NCBI GenBank assembly: GCA_001592805.2
Contig: CP051141.1
Coordinates: 806,001 to 870,000 of the forward strand
Direction: 5' to 3'
DNA from: Peltaster fructicola
Lineage: Eukaryota > Ascomycota > Dothideomycetes
DNA length: 64,000 nucleotides
Positions within the stretch are counted from its first letter, which is position 1; every line of letters starts with the position of its first letter. The notes under the pieces are model-generated. The model ran no database searches and was not told where the DNA came from. It saw only the letters and a program-made list of their open reading frames with translations. Below, piece after piece: positions 9,921 to 21,811 of the stretch. The translations under genes were made by a program, and so were the position numbers.

Positions 9921-10795
9921 TCAGCGACCTTCTGAGTCCCTTTGAGCATTCCATCGGCAACATTCATCGAACGTGACGCCTGAACCGCCGAAGATATCGA
10001 GCGCACTGCCAATGGTGAGATCAATCTTGCCATTGCTGAGTTCCTCGACGAGCTCGAGGTCCGCTATGTTTCGTCCACCTCCAGCGTATGTCACGGGGAT
10101 TGTGCAGATCTCAGAGAGATAGCTGACCAGCTTCTCATCGATGCCAGCCTGCTTGCCCTCGACATCTGCAGCGTGTATGAGAAATTCACTACAGTATGGC
10201 TCGAGCAGGCTTATATTGTCTGGACCATTAGCTTGTGCTCAGATGTGGTAGCTGCCTTACCTTTGCTGATCGCAAAATCTGTGATGGTCTGCCATCGATC
10301 CATAGCGACCTTCCATCCGTTGTCGACTCTACGACAGCTTAGATCAATGACGAGCTTCTGTTTGTCGTTGCTGAGTGCTTTCTGCACTGCTTGTAGTCTC
10401 GCCAAGGAAAACGATCCAGAGGGAAATAGAAAAGACGTTATGATGACCTACCTCACAAGCTCAGCATAGTCCTGGCTTGCTCTCTATCAAGATACCTTCT
10501 CAGCTCCGGCATCAATCCATTGCTTTGCGTTGTTGTCTTTGATACCACCGCCAACCTGGAGTCCGTTAGGCCATGCCGTCAATGCCTGACGTGCTGCGTC
10601 GTCGTTGCCAGGCCCGAGCATGATCACATGGCCGCCTTTGAGCTGGTTCTTCTTGTACAGCTCTGCATAGAAGCCTGCCGGTTGTTCTGATGTGAAGTTT
10701 GTTTTCAGCTCAGCAGCTACGTCAGTAAGTGTGCCGCCAATAATCTGCTTGACTGATCCTGCATGAAGATCAATGCACGGTCGAAAGCGTGTCAT
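9921..10795 (-). CDS. HIS6: Phosphoribosylformimino-AICAR ribotide isomerase (histidine step 4)
   Basis: Exons 10795..10496, 10447..10261 and 10219..9921, 261 aa, the same length as yeast His6. It catalyses the Amadori isomerisation of ProFAR to PRFAR in histidine synthesis. The (beta/alpha)8 barrel is read clearly: [18 protein letters not shown] with the first catalytic Asp, [21 protein letters not shown] with the second Asp region, [19 protein letters not shown] and GSALDIFGG. Introns are GTATCT...GGTAG and GTAAGG...TCCAG and keep one frame. The gene is a divergent neighbour of FAF1 (164 bases between ATGs). I found no TGACTCA (Gcn4/CPC1) site in that short promoter. Confidence 0.95.
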
Positions 10796-10959
10796 GGTTA
10801 CCTGGAGTGTAGTAGGGTAGCTTCTTCGTGATAAGTTGACGTTGGACGTTGAAGCATCAAATTTGCAGATTGATCGACATCAGAAAATCGGCGACCACAA
10901 TCAACAACACCACAGGTCGCATTTGACCTCAACATCACGTTTCGTCTAGGAAGCACACA

Positions 10960-11796
10960 ATGGCGGTGATGCTCGGTAAAAAGAGACGACGAGCAGAGCC
11001 TGAAGACCATCACGAGGCCGCAGAGAGCTCATCTGACGATGAAGCTACCGCCAGAGCACTCTTCCAACGTGCTTTCGAAGCAAAGTTTAAACCTTTGGAC
11101 AAGGAGGCATTATCTCTGCAGCCTTCGGAGCAAGAATCAGACGAAAGCAACGATGTGGAAGCCGAAGATGACTGGGAAGGAGTCTCAGGTAGCGACGACG
11201 TTGAAGTTATTGAGGTGCACGACTCAGGCAACGCCATGGACCAGGCCTCTCTGTCTCGCGAGAAGAAGGCATTCATGTCAGGTCGAATTCCCACATCGGC
11301 AGATCCGGTGAAGGCGACCAAGACCAAGCAGAGCGACACTCAGGACGAAGCAGAAGTGGCAAATCTGAAGAACGATATGGCACTGCAGCGACTGCTTAAG
11401 GAATCACATCTGCTAGATGCATCGACGTACAACTCCACTGGTGCAGATGTGCAAGGCAAGAGTCGACTGAAAGCACTTGATCTACGCATACAGGATCTTG
11501 GCGGCAAAGCCTCACACCTGTCTCAGAAGAACATGCCACTTAGCCATCGTCGTGGTATAGAAGCCAAGACTGTTGACCGAGAGCAGAAGCGACGAAAGGA
11601 AGCCTCAGATAATGGTATCATCTTGGAGAGGGCCAAGTTTGCTACCAAGAACATCAAGCCACGAGAGAAGGGCATTGGTGGACCCAGCGTCGGTAGATTT
11701 CAAGGCGGCATGCTCAAGCTGAGCGGGAAGGATGTCAGAAGCATCGAGAGCACCCGAACCAGCGTGAGAGGCCGTAAGAGAGGTCGTGGCCGTTGA
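10960..11796 (+). CDS. FAF1: Faf1-type 40S ribosome assembly factor
   Basis: Single exon, 278 aa. The N-terminus is Lys/Arg-rich (MLGKKRRRAEPE), with a possible second start at Met4 that matches how most homologues begin. Next comes an acidic, disordered region (DDWEGVSGSDDVEVIEV). The conserved core is AFMSGRIP, ANLKNDMALQRLLKESHLLD, KALDLRIQDLGGKA and KNMPLSHRRGIEAKT, followed by RRKEASDNGIILE and GPSVGRFQGGMLKLS, all typical of fungal Faf1. Faf1 binds Krr1 and acts in early 18S rRNA processing at sites A0-A2 in the nucleolus. The Arg/Gly-rich end (RGRKRGRGR) looks like a nucleolar RNA-binding tail. Assigned from remembered family motifs. Confidence 0.85.
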   Translation: MAVMLGKKRRRAEPEDHHEAAESSSDDEATARALFQRAFEAKFKPLDKEALSLQPSEQESDESNDVEAEDDWEGVSGSDDVEVIEVHDSGNAMDQASLSREKKAFMSGRIPTSADPVKATKTKQSDTQDEAEVANLKNDMALQRLLKESHLLDASTYNSTGADVQGKSRLKALDLRIQDLGGKASHLSQKNMPLSHRRGIEAKTVDREQKRRKEASDNGIILERAKFATKNIKPREKGIGGPSVGRFQGGMLKLSGKDVRSIESTRTSVRGRKRGRGR

Positions 11797-13900
11797 GATT
11801 GAGCTGCTGTGCTGAGACTGCTGCATTCAGAGCTGCCTTCCCAGCTGCCTGCCTGCCACATCGATCAACCCAAATCTATACAGCGCTGGTATACTGCTGT
11901 CTTATATGGCCCTCATCGTCAGGTCGGCCGCCCAGATCGCGATTTATGGTAGCACAGCGATCACTGTCGGGAGATATGAAGAAGCAAAATCAGCTCCATA
12001 GAGCCGCGGCGGACCATGCGATGCCCGGTCTTTGTCTATGTGCGCTCGCCCTTGACAGGGAGCGACGCCTGAAGACTGATCTTCACGAATGTCGCCTATC
12101 GGCCCTCTGAGCCTGCGTGAACACCACTTCTTATCGACACAGTCGACGGACTGTGGACGATGGTCAGTGGAGCTAAGACCAAGGAATGAACAGCCTGTTC
12201 CTTCAAGACATCAGCCACAAGTGACCGGACTGCTGCTGATCGCTGCACTACGGGAAGAGACACGACAACAGGATCCCAGTTTTTCAGCTCGTCTATGTAA
12301 ACGCAGGCTTGTTGATCCACAGCGTGGCAAGGTTCTACATGATAGTGGACTACTCTCAACGGCTGGCCGGGCGCTGAGAGACACTTCTACGGCAGGTCGC
12401 GACGACGAGCGAGTTCATCATCCAGTTGATGCTGTTGTGAGACTGTGTTCGGAAATCTCGACATATCTCTTGACAACCCACCGTCGTACCGGGACGCCAG
12501 TATGAATGTTGGTCGGCAGAACTCCTCATTCGATGCACTCACGAGCTCTCAAATCGATCGGCGGTCGAGCTCCAGACACATGGTTCGCTAGTCACATTGC
12601 TTCTTTGTGTCGAGGCCAACAAGTACAAGTGTAGCGTATGCAAGCTTTGCCAGAGTTATCCCAAGCAGCATGATGTCTCACATCCTCCAACGTCTAATCC
12701 TCACGTCAGCATGATGGGTGGTGGCTGTGCGTGACGGTCTGTCTCTTGTCAACAGCGATCTCAGAGCCGAGCAATCTGGCTTGGACGATGAGACAGTGCA
12801 AGTGAGAGCGACACTAGCAGAACAGGGGAAGATTTACCACCAACCTGCCAAGCACAACATCGGTCATCGTCGGATTGGTGTACCGTACCTTCGACTCCTT
12901 CCTTACTGCATGCACGACTGTTCAAGCTTTCAACCCGAAACGAACGTCCTTACTTCTGCAGCAGCACACTCCCAGAGCTCTCGTCTGCACGGCAGGTCAC
13001 ATGTGACGCAGGGGAAGGTCGAGACTTGCGGGAGAAGTGGCCAGCGATTGCGCCAGTAGTATGGCCGAGCATGCCTGACGATTCGATGTCCTCTCTTCAA
13101 TCACGGCGGCTGCAGGACGTGACGAGTGGGACGGAAGTTGGCAGACAGGCCTGCGGGCTACGTTAATGCGACCATTATCAGCTAGGCGCGGGAAGGTTGA
13201 TGTCGTCTCCTCTCTTGTACCGGAAAGGATAAGTAACACAATCGGGAAGGATGAAGCCTTGAATCCTCTGCCATGCTCGTTGCGATCGCTGCGAGCATAA
13301 AGATAGCAGCCGACAAACGCCATCAGCATCCAGAAGACAAGGCCCTGCGAGCAAGATGATCCTTTGGAAGAGTCGGGCGTATTCTCCGTCCGCTCCTCGA
13401 GATGAAACACACACCCTGGCTAGGCCTAGATTAGCTTAGATCCTCTTATCTTGGCTGCCGGAACTGGCGCCAATTACCTGGCTTCTGCCCTAGCCCCGTG
13501 CTTCAGGTCTCGTCTGAAACCACCAGCACCTCGTGAAACTGATCTCTTGCATTGAAGCTGAAGCACCTCTCTCAACCCTCACGCACCGCTATTCCAACCT
13601 CTGCGCATCTTCGCCCATCCTCAGACCTCTCACTCAGGTCGACTCTCTCTACTGTCAAGACGCAGCATAGCGACGGCTGGTCCTCGCTAATCTTGATGCG
13701 CACTCCTTGACAGCTTTTCCTTCTCTTCACCCTTTCCCAGCACACTCTACCACGTCGTAGGCCTGGCGCCAGACGACTTGTTTCGCATCTCCTACGAGCA
13801 GTGCTTGTTGGCTCAACAGCTTGAAGCATTGACACCCAGCAACATTGTTTGACGACAACGACACTAAGACATCACTTTCCACCCCTTATCAGCATTCCGT
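11797..13900. other. 2.1 kb gene-free stretch upstream of STE12
   Basis: No gene recognised on either strand. Open frames of 100-140 codons (12089..12505 plus, 12997..13410 minus) have irregular composition and no family match. The right half likely holds a long STE12 promoter and leader; three TGAAAC elements lie at 13403-13539 and are listed separately. Confidence 0.45.
13403..13539 (+). promoter_or_regulatory. Cluster of three TGAAAC elements upstream of STE12
   Basis: TGAAACA at 13403..13409, TGAAACC at 13515..13521 and TGAAACT at 13534..13540, all in the same orientation. TGAAACA is the established pheromone-response element bound by Ste12 in yeasts; the other two share the six-base core. 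The distance to the STE12 start codon is 360-500 bases. Autoregulation is an inference. Confidence 0.4.
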
Positions 13901-16082
13901 ATGTTCTCCAACAATCAACATCCGTCTATGCCACCACCACAATCACGGTCGGTGGCTCCAGAGACGTTCCTGCTCGATCACGATGCCGAGCAGAGTCTTC
14001 CACCTGACTCTCGCGTCGCGCTGCAGCAAGTAGACAATCGTGAGTATCGAGTGACGCGTCTGGAGATGCTTGCTGACATGCTCCAAGTCAAGTACTTTCT
14101 CATCTCAGCTCCGGTAGACTGGACCCCAGACCAGTACATTCGACGATTCCTGCTTCCAACTGGAGAATATGTCTCCTGCGTGCTCTGGTACGAGGACTCG
14201 AGCGCACAGTGATCACAGCTGACGATACAGGAACAACCTCTTCCACATCTCCGGCACAGATATCGTACGATGCCTCGCATTCCGCTTCCAGGCCTTCGGC
14301 AGACCAGTCAAGAACTCCAAGAAATTCGAGGAAGGTATCTTCTCTGACTTACGCAATCTCAAAGCCGGCACGGATGCCTCTCTCGAAGAGCCAAAGAGTC
14401 CCTTCCTCGACTTCCTCTACAAGAACAACTGCATCCGCACGCAGAAGAAGCAGAAGGTCTTCTACTGGTATAGCGTACCACACGACAGACTCTTCCTCGA
14501 TGCGCTGGAGCGAGATCTTAAGCGTGAAAAGATGGGACAAGAAGCTACAACCATGGCGGTGAGCGAGCCTGCGCTGTCATTCGAGTTCGACTCGTCCCAG
14601 TCGCTGTTCGAACAGCTCACCAAAGCCCAGCAGAGCAGCCACACTGGCTTCACCGCACAACCACAATCTGTGCCTCCGTCACAGTCGGTTTCGCCGGTCA
14701 TGCGTGCTGCGGATTCGATGCCACCTCCGGCAATGATACCGCAGCAGCAGATTCCTCAGGCTGCATTGCCTCCCAACAGTATGCCTCACTCTTTGCAAGA
14801 TGATTCGTACGCGCAGGTGCCAACCTATTCCCAGATGGTGATGCCACCAATGCCGTCGCAGATTCAGAAGACGCGAGAACACTCGATCGGTCCACTCTTT
14901 GACCGCAATGGCGTGCCATTGAGTCAGGTCGCTCACCGACACAGCTCGATGCCAGCATACATGGAGTACTCGCCTGCTCCATCCTTTGTTTCGTCGCACT
15001 TTGAAGACTACAGCACTCGCGGTATTTCCTACGAGCCAATCACACCACCACAGCAGCATTCAGGCGGTGTATCTGCCGAGACTGCTTACATTGCCAATGA
15101 AGATACTGGTCTTTATACTGCTATCCCAGATGTCGGTCTGCCGACAGGTTTCAATCCGCTCATGTCTGGTGGATCGACACTAGGTGGTGCGCAGTATCCC
15201 TCCATGGCTCGCAACATTCCCACATCATCTTCGACGCCAGTCTACTCCGTCCTTGAGGGATCGCCCACATACAAGAAGAGAAGACGACGGTCTTCGCTCA
15301 CTCAAGGCGTCATGCCTTCCACTATTGCACCAAGCATACAGCACACAGTCCGACGACCAAGCGAGCTTAGACGATCAACTTCTGCTTCTGTTGTGCCTCA
15401 GTCAATCCCAGAAGCTCAGGAGCTGCATACATACCATGACTCCCCAGTCAGCATGCACAGCACCCAGCAGTACGGCAGAAGCGATCACGATCTATCTCGT
15501 CATAGCACTCCTCTGGGTGACATCAGCGAGTACGGCCCGCAGCGAAGCATGTCCTACAATCAGATGCCTACAGACGACTACGCAAGCTTCGGTGCGAGCC
15601 CTCATAGCAGTCTGCACCAACATGCTGTTCACCGCGCAGCAGGAGGTGTCTTCCGTCGAGCACGATCTGCCACAGTCAGCGAGATGAGCCCATATGCGCA
15701 CAAGAGCCATTCTTGTCCAATCCCGATGTGTGGACGTCTCTTCAAGCGATTAGAACATCTCAAGCGTCATGTTCGTACCCACACACAGGAGCGACCTTAC
15801 GTATGCACACTATGCAACAAGGCCTTCTCTCGATCAGACAATCTGGCACAGCATCGTCGCACGCACGAGACGAATCCAGATGGCACTGCGCCGTCTGAGG
15901 AGGAGATGGAAGAAGAGCGTGAAGCCGCCATGGAGAGCTTCGACAGTCTTGGTGATGAGCATGCTTATCACCCTGTCTCAATGAGTACCGGCAGCGATAT
16001 GCAATTGGGCCTAGTATCAAACGTGGATGGCTCGATGCCACCACCACCATTGATTGGAGTAGGAGATGCTCATGGCTGGTGA
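13901..16082 (+). CDS. STE12: Ste12 transcription factor with C-terminal C2H2 zinc fingers
   Basis: Exons 13901..14187 and 14231..16082, 712 aa; the 43-base intron (GTACGA...ATACAG) sits inside the homeodomain-like STE domain and restores [14 protein letters not shown]. Residues about 20-175 are the Ste12 DNA-binding domain ([75 protein letters not shown]). Residues about 590-645 carry two C2H2 fingers ([23 protein letters not shown] and [21 protein letters not shown]), found in filamentous fungi but absent from S. cerevisiae Ste12. The linker is Pro/Gln/Ser-rich. It acts downstream of the Fus3/Kss1-type MAPK in mating and invasive growth. The acidic tail could be an activation segment. Confidence 0.96.
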
Positions 16083-16626
16083 CGACATAACCTTTCATTC
16101 TGTCCGCCGTCAAGATCTTTCGGTGGTATGTTGGCAAGCGATCCTTTGGCAGCGCCGCATTGTATAGTTTTAGTGTAGCGAAAAGCGACCATCACATTTG
16201 ACTGCGCATTTCCATACTGCCTCACGTTGTGGTCGCGTTACCACGGCCGGCGCTTAGACCAGGGAGCAGCCGCAGGCCCAATTTGGCGACCATCAAGCTA
16301 GCAACGTGACAGGACAGACAGGGCGTTGCTTGCATTGCAGCGCAAGGCTCTCAATCACTTGTCCTTCTGTACTGTTTATTTCGACATTGGCCGCGAGCAT
16401 TGTGTGCGCTTCCACTTCGGTGTTGTATCTCGGTTTCAGCATTTGACGGCGGCATTGCGATAGCACGGGACGGGCTCAGTATTCCTCAATCTCTGATCCA
16501 GAGCCTCATCTCCGTCTTCAGCATAAAGGACAATCTTGAGGCGCATCAGTCTGTCTCCGATCAGAGAAGGCAAATACCCGTCTTGACGCTGCGCAACAGG
16601 ACGCGACACTCGCCTGCCTTGCTAGT
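16083..16626. other. Intergenic STE12-striatin
   Basis: About 540 bases between two same-strand genes. No open frame of interest. Expected to hold the STE12 3' UTR and the striatin promoter. Confidence 0.5.
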
Positions 16627-19251
16627 ATGGCCTATCAACAGCAAGGAGGTATGGGCAATGGCGCACTTGGAGCTCCTGGCGAGCAGCACGTGCCTCAAGG
16701 CACAGAATACACATTGCAAGGTATGTCACGTCCTCGTGTCTTGCTAGGTCAAGCTAATGCGATCACTTGCACAGGCATAATGCGTTTCCTCCAGCTAGAA
16801 TGGCACAATCACGAAAGAGCACGGAATTCATGGGACATTGAACGAGCAGAGATGAAGGCCAAGATTGCCAAGCAAGAGGGAGAATCACGGCAAGCAAAAC
16901 GACTCAACGAACAGCTCGATCGGCAGGTCAAGATGCTGGAGTTGGCATTGAAGAACGAGCGCGCAAAGAACAAAGCTGGAATCAAGGTCGAGGCTGATGT
17001 GAAGAGTGATTCGCCGGACACTCCCGCAACACAGAACAATGTGCAGATCAAGAAGGAGAAGACTGTCAATGATGGTACGTTGTGCAGTATATACATGAAT
17101 GGCTGTGCTGATACAAGTGTAGTTGCACACGACTCGCCCACGGAACTCGAGCAGCATGGCCTGACCGAGGAGGAACGTGAGAAGTACATGGATCAAACCA
17201 CCAAATATCTTAGAAACTGCATGAAGGAGCTGCAGTATCTGCTCACACCACCAGCGCATCCACCTCCACCACAACCATTACCCAATGGCAACTACACTGG
17301 ACTTCCCGAACCACCTCTTGCAGTCGAAGAATATTACCCACGCCAGCAAGCAAGGCCGAGAGGCTCAGGCCATCCGGCTCAGCAGCAACAGCAGCAACAA
17401 CATCAGCCACAGCAGAATGAAGCTCCACCCGTACACAACAACGTCCCAGAGCAGAATCCAGACATGTATGCCAGACGACAGTACTCGGATCAGGAGCGTG
17501 CACAAACCGTAGTGGAAGAGATGCAACGAGAATATCCTCAGTCGTCGCCATATAGCGAGTCTGTGGAGAACATCACGCATACTTTCGACGCACGAGGACG
17601 GGCAATGCCTGAAACCGACGGCTCCGACAGTGCAAAACATAACGACGCAGACAGATGGAACTTTGATGAAGAGGCACCAAGCGAGAACAATCCGCTAGAT
17701 GTGCAAGCCTCACGAAGACCAGATACCGATGCCTTCCCTAACGTGGCCAACAACGCTCTGCCAGCGAAGTCTCCACCTCGAACAGCACCATCTCATCGTC
17801 GAAAGAGCTCTGGCTCACAGGGCATGTCTAGAAGACGAAGCTCTCAAGGCAAGAATGAGATCCATGACTCCAATGAGACTCTGACTCTCAATGACCCTAC
17901 ACAATTCAAGGTCAAGTTCGCACTGCGAGGGCATCTTGACGTCGTACGAAGCGTAATCTTCAGTGGTGGCGGTTCTCCGAGCGAGCCAGAGGTCTGCACA
18001 GCTGGTGATGACGGTACTGTTAAGCGCTGGATGGTCCCAGCATCCTACCAGAACTACAACTCGAACTCAACCAGTCCAGATCTGGATGTACAAGCGTACT
18101 TCACCCACCGAGGACACGAGGGCGTCATCACATCCTTGGCAGCATGTCCACCTAGCACAGGCTTCAACACTGGTGGTCGTGCAAGTGGAGATGGTTGGAT
18201 CTTCTCTGGTGGGCAGGATGCGACTGTCAGAGTGTGGGAACGTGGTCGTGTCGATCCCAAAGGTACTCTTATTGGACATACAGATGCCGTCTGGTGTGTC
18301 TGCGTCCTCCCTGTCACAGCCGGGGCTGTCTTTGGCACTCAAAGCAACAGCTTTGGCGGACCTGATCGACTATTGCTTGTGTCTGGCTCCGCTGACGGAA
18401 CAGTCAAGGTGTGGTCTGTTGACGCTCCACCACAGACGAGCTCGCCATCTACAGGCAGTCGACGAGGCGTCGGTGGCAGTCGGCGACACAGTGTCACAAG
18501 CGGCAGTAACTTCCCTACCAGCCCACAGCCGAGCGTTGCAACCACCACGCCATTCACCTACACCCTCATACACTCTATCGAACGAGCACAGACTGGAGTC
18601 ACAAGAGCAAGTCCAACTTGCATAGCGCCCTTGTCAGCATCCGGCGAGACCTTTGTCGTCAGCTATACCGACTCGGCATGCTTGATCTTCGACACAAGAA
18701 CCGGAGAAGAACTCATCGGCATGGCCAGCAATGAGACCTACGATGGAACGATGAACACCAGCATCAACACAGTTGTTGCTACCAGCACCGGCTTAGAAGG
18801 TACCAGTTCGTCTCATGAGGGAGCTCGCGGCTTGGAGCAAGACGAAGTCGGTGCTGGTGCTACAGGAAGCAGCGAAGGCGTAGAAGGCGTTGTGATTACA
18901 GGTCATGAAGATCGCTACGTCAGATTCTTCGACGCCAACAGTGGTAAGTCTGGACCATGATCACTCATTCGATGTTGCTGACCCTTCCCAGGCCAATGTA
19001 CCTACACGATGCTCGCTCATCCTTCAGCCATCTCCTGTCTCTGCCTCTCGAAAGACGGCCGTGAAGCCGTTTCAGCTGGTCACGATGCAAGCATACGATT
19101 CTGGTCTCTGGAGAAGCGCATATGTACACAAGACATCGTCAGCCATCGTGCAATGCGAGGCGAAGGTGTCTGTTGTATCTGCTGGTCCCAAGACGGTCGC
19201 CTCGTCGTCAGTGCTGGTGGCGATGGAGTCGTCAAGGTCTTTGCTCGCTAA
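16627..19251 (+). CDS. Striatin (PRO11 type), STRIPAK scaffold
   Basis: Exons 16627..16720, 16775..17074, 17123..18943 and 18992..19251, 824 aa, close to Sordaria PRO11. Order of parts: an N-terminal caveolin-binding-like and coiled-coil segment ([18 protein letters not shown], then a Lys/Arg/Glu-rich coil to about residue 105), a Gln/Pro-rich linker, and from about residue 395 a WD40 propeller ([65 protein letters not shown]). Striatin is the regulatory B''' subunit of PP2A in the STRIPAK complex, needed for cell fusion and fruiting-body formation. Introns 1 (54 bases) and 2 (48 bases) are multiples of three without stops, so their retention would keep the frame open. It lies directly after STE12, a fellow developmental regulator. 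Confidence 0.95.
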
Positions 19252-21135
19252 TAATGTGTACAGTATACTTCATCTAATCAATACATGCCAAGCACGAACT
19301 ACTGCCGCCGCCGCCGCCCGCTGCGGTCATGCTGTCGTCGCCGCTAATGTATCACTAGTGCTTTCTTTCATGGTCTCCTGCTTGCTCAAGCCTACAGTCT
19401 GGAGCTCCATTTGTGACAACTGGCGATGCTATGCTCATTCCTTGCACACTACAACCTGCGATCAGATGCTGGCGATGGCCGACTGATGTTCACTTTGAGC
19501 CACATCGTCACTGTTGCCAAGCATTTACAACTGGTACAGTCGAGCCTATACTTGTCGTCGCCAAATTTGCCCAGAAATCAGATGAACTTCATCATCTGCA
19601 ACGACATGCCTGTGTGCTGCATTCATTACACGATTGTGCTTGCTGCTCGGCTGGTCGTAATGCTGCAATGTATTGCGGCTCTGAATGTTCGTACTCTCCT
19701 CTACTTCGTCCGGACTTCGCCGCTGCGTCGTTGCCCCAACGTAGGAGTCCAGTCGACAGTACCCGCGATGGCAAACACTTCCATCACTGCTACGCTGTCG
19801 CTCTTGGCCGATATTTGGCTGCATTGCACCAGCTACCATAGCTCCGAATGCTCATCACTAATGAAACCAGCGCAGATGCATGTCGCCTACTTTGAAAAGA
19901 TGGCGCTGCTTTGCAGGACTCAATCTTCGTCACCATCATCCGAGGAATGGCTTGACGGTCATCTCTGCGCCCGCTGTGGGATGATGATTCTTTTAAGGAT
20001 CTACATCTGCGGCAGACGTCGCAGTCCTGTACAGAGGTCGATTCCTGGATTCCAGCTGTCGTAGCCAAAATGGTGCCAACAGTCGAGCTTTTCATCGACA
20101 GTCGTCTCATCTGCTACTTGCCATATGGCTTGACATAGAGCGAGCGAGCTCAACAGTAGGCTCAATGCTTATGGAGTCTACTCTAGCTAGCTGAAGCTAC
20201 CACAGCGATGCTCGAGCGCAGCTCTCATACTTGCTTGTTGAAGATAGTGCCCACAAACACGACAGACATTGGGCCCTCCTGCTATCGTGTCATATTCAGT
20301 CGATCATCATTGTCGCCCAAGGACAGCGCGTGGCAATCTTGAACGGCTTCGCACGTCTTGCACGACGAAGACGCGCCGTCATAACCAGAGGTAGGTGCTC
20401 ATACTGGTACGGTTCTTTCTTTGTCTTGGGCCGCGCAGCTCTTAGGCCAACGATGCAGACAATGCTTTCGCTGGATGCAGTTCTGCCAAGTATGAGTCCA
20501 AGAGGTCGACAAGCTCGCGCCAAAGTTGTTCTTTAATGACCACCATATCGGCAACGGTTGGGTATCTGGGAAGCACTGCTGCTGACCTAAGAGTGTCAAT
20601 GAGGTTACCTACCTGCGCGCCTGTTCTTCAGAGGTCAGTATTACTGGCTTGCGACGAGCTCCAGACGCGTGTGAGCCTGTTGAGTTGCTCGCGGGGATTT
20701 GATGATTGACATTCTTGCAGGGATGAGGCTGTACTCACTTCGAGGCCCTCACTGCTCTCAAGATGCTATCCTGCCCAGCTGGCTGTCAAGCATTGCCTTA
20801 CAGCGTTGGACAAGACGGCGCGATGCCTCAAAATCACACTGTAGGCAAGACGCTCGAGCCTAAGGTCTCTCCCAACGAACTCGGCGAGCGAGGGGTGTGT
20901 CCCATCGGTCCTCGCAGCCAATACTCCGTGCCTTCCTATAACTGGCATCTGACAACGACGCGAATTGCATGTGTAATTGAGCGGACACGGACCATGATTT
21001 TTGGTATAAGTTCACGCTCTATTGTTTTCACTGCGATTCATTCGACTTCCTATCCCTCAACCCTTGGTAAGAACCATCTCTGTGCTCTCATGAAGTGTGA
21101 TGCTGATATCAAACGCTAGAACACATATAACAAAT
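19252..21135. other. 1.9 kb gene-free stretch
   Basis: A run of CCG triplets lies near 19303-19317. A 212-codon open frame (19426..20064, plus) has a Cys/His/Leu-rich composition unlike the neighbours and no recognisable family; I do not call it. Nothing else supported. It may hold a long 3' UTR or a non-coding transcript. Confidence 0.4.
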
Positions 21136-21811
21136 ATGGAAGGCATCGAGTATACAAGTACACAACCAAGCAACGACGACGGTACCAAGAGTGCTCGTGC
21201 TCCACGTGGAGCCATCAACCGCTGGACTGGTGAGTACATACTTCCCTTGACGCGTCAACAGCCACTGACACTTCCTCATAGCTGTGAAAGACCAGTACAT
21301 CGCCCTGGCAGCCGTGGAAGCATTCTCACGGACCCAAGACCTCAAGGTCTGGGACGATATCGGTAGCAGCATGGACCCTCCTACCAAGGGCAACGCCATC
21401 ATGCAGCACTTTGCTAAGGTTCGCCAGGCACTTGAGGCTGCCGGCTTGGACGTGCCACCACACAAGAACCCAAACCATGTGCCACGTCCACGCACAGAAA
21501 CGAGTCCACATCCAACCCTGCTCCCCATTGGTGGATCGACCAAAAAGAAAGCTCCCAAGCAACTCGCTGCAGATGGTCTTCGTACCCTGCAAAGTGCTGC
21601 TCTCAGGACTGCACCAGTAGTCCCCAGCATGAACACCGAGGTGGACGAGGGCTACACGATGGACACCTCGGAGAACAGCATTGGCTGGCGTCAAAGCGAT
21701 GGAGGAGACCTGATGGAAATGAGCGACGTGGAAACTTCTCTTGATCATATCGCCGATAATTTGGCAGCTCTTGAGTCCAGCATGCCATCATTCTCTCAAT
21801 GCAACTACTAA
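21136..21811 (+). CDS. Hypothetical protein with a possible SANT/Myb-like helical segment
   Basis: Exons 21136..21229 and 21282..21811, 207 aa; the intron runs GTGAGT...TCATAG. No family recognised with confidence. Residues about 30-85 (YIALAAVEAFSRTQDLKVWDD, GNAIMQHFAKVRQALEAAG) look like three short helices with aromatic positions, resembling the Myb/SANT-like segments common in small filamentous-ascomycete proteins. That resemblance is an inference. The rest is Pro/Lys-rich and then acidic, with a C-terminal ETSLDHIADNLAALESSM helix. The start fits the intron phase, and splicing turns two short frames into one, which supports a real gene. A small nuclear protein is the best guess. Confidence 0.65.

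Noticed and set aside
8878-9963. 361-codon open frame on the minus strand
   Set aside because: It lies antisense to CWC27; the Ser/Ala/Phe-rich product is a mirror of CWC27's Lys/Glu-rich codons, and CWC27 is unambiguous.
9905-10970. A TGACTCA amino-acid control site for HIS6
   Set aside because: Searched by eye in the 164-base HIS6-FAF1 promoter and not found.
12089-13410. Several 100-140 codon frames upstream of STE12
   Set aside because: Irregular composition and overlapping frames on both strands; better explained as promoter and leader.
19426-20064. 212-codon open frame on the plus strand
   Set aside because: Composition (Cys, His, Leu, Ser) unlike local proteins, no family motif and no splice support.
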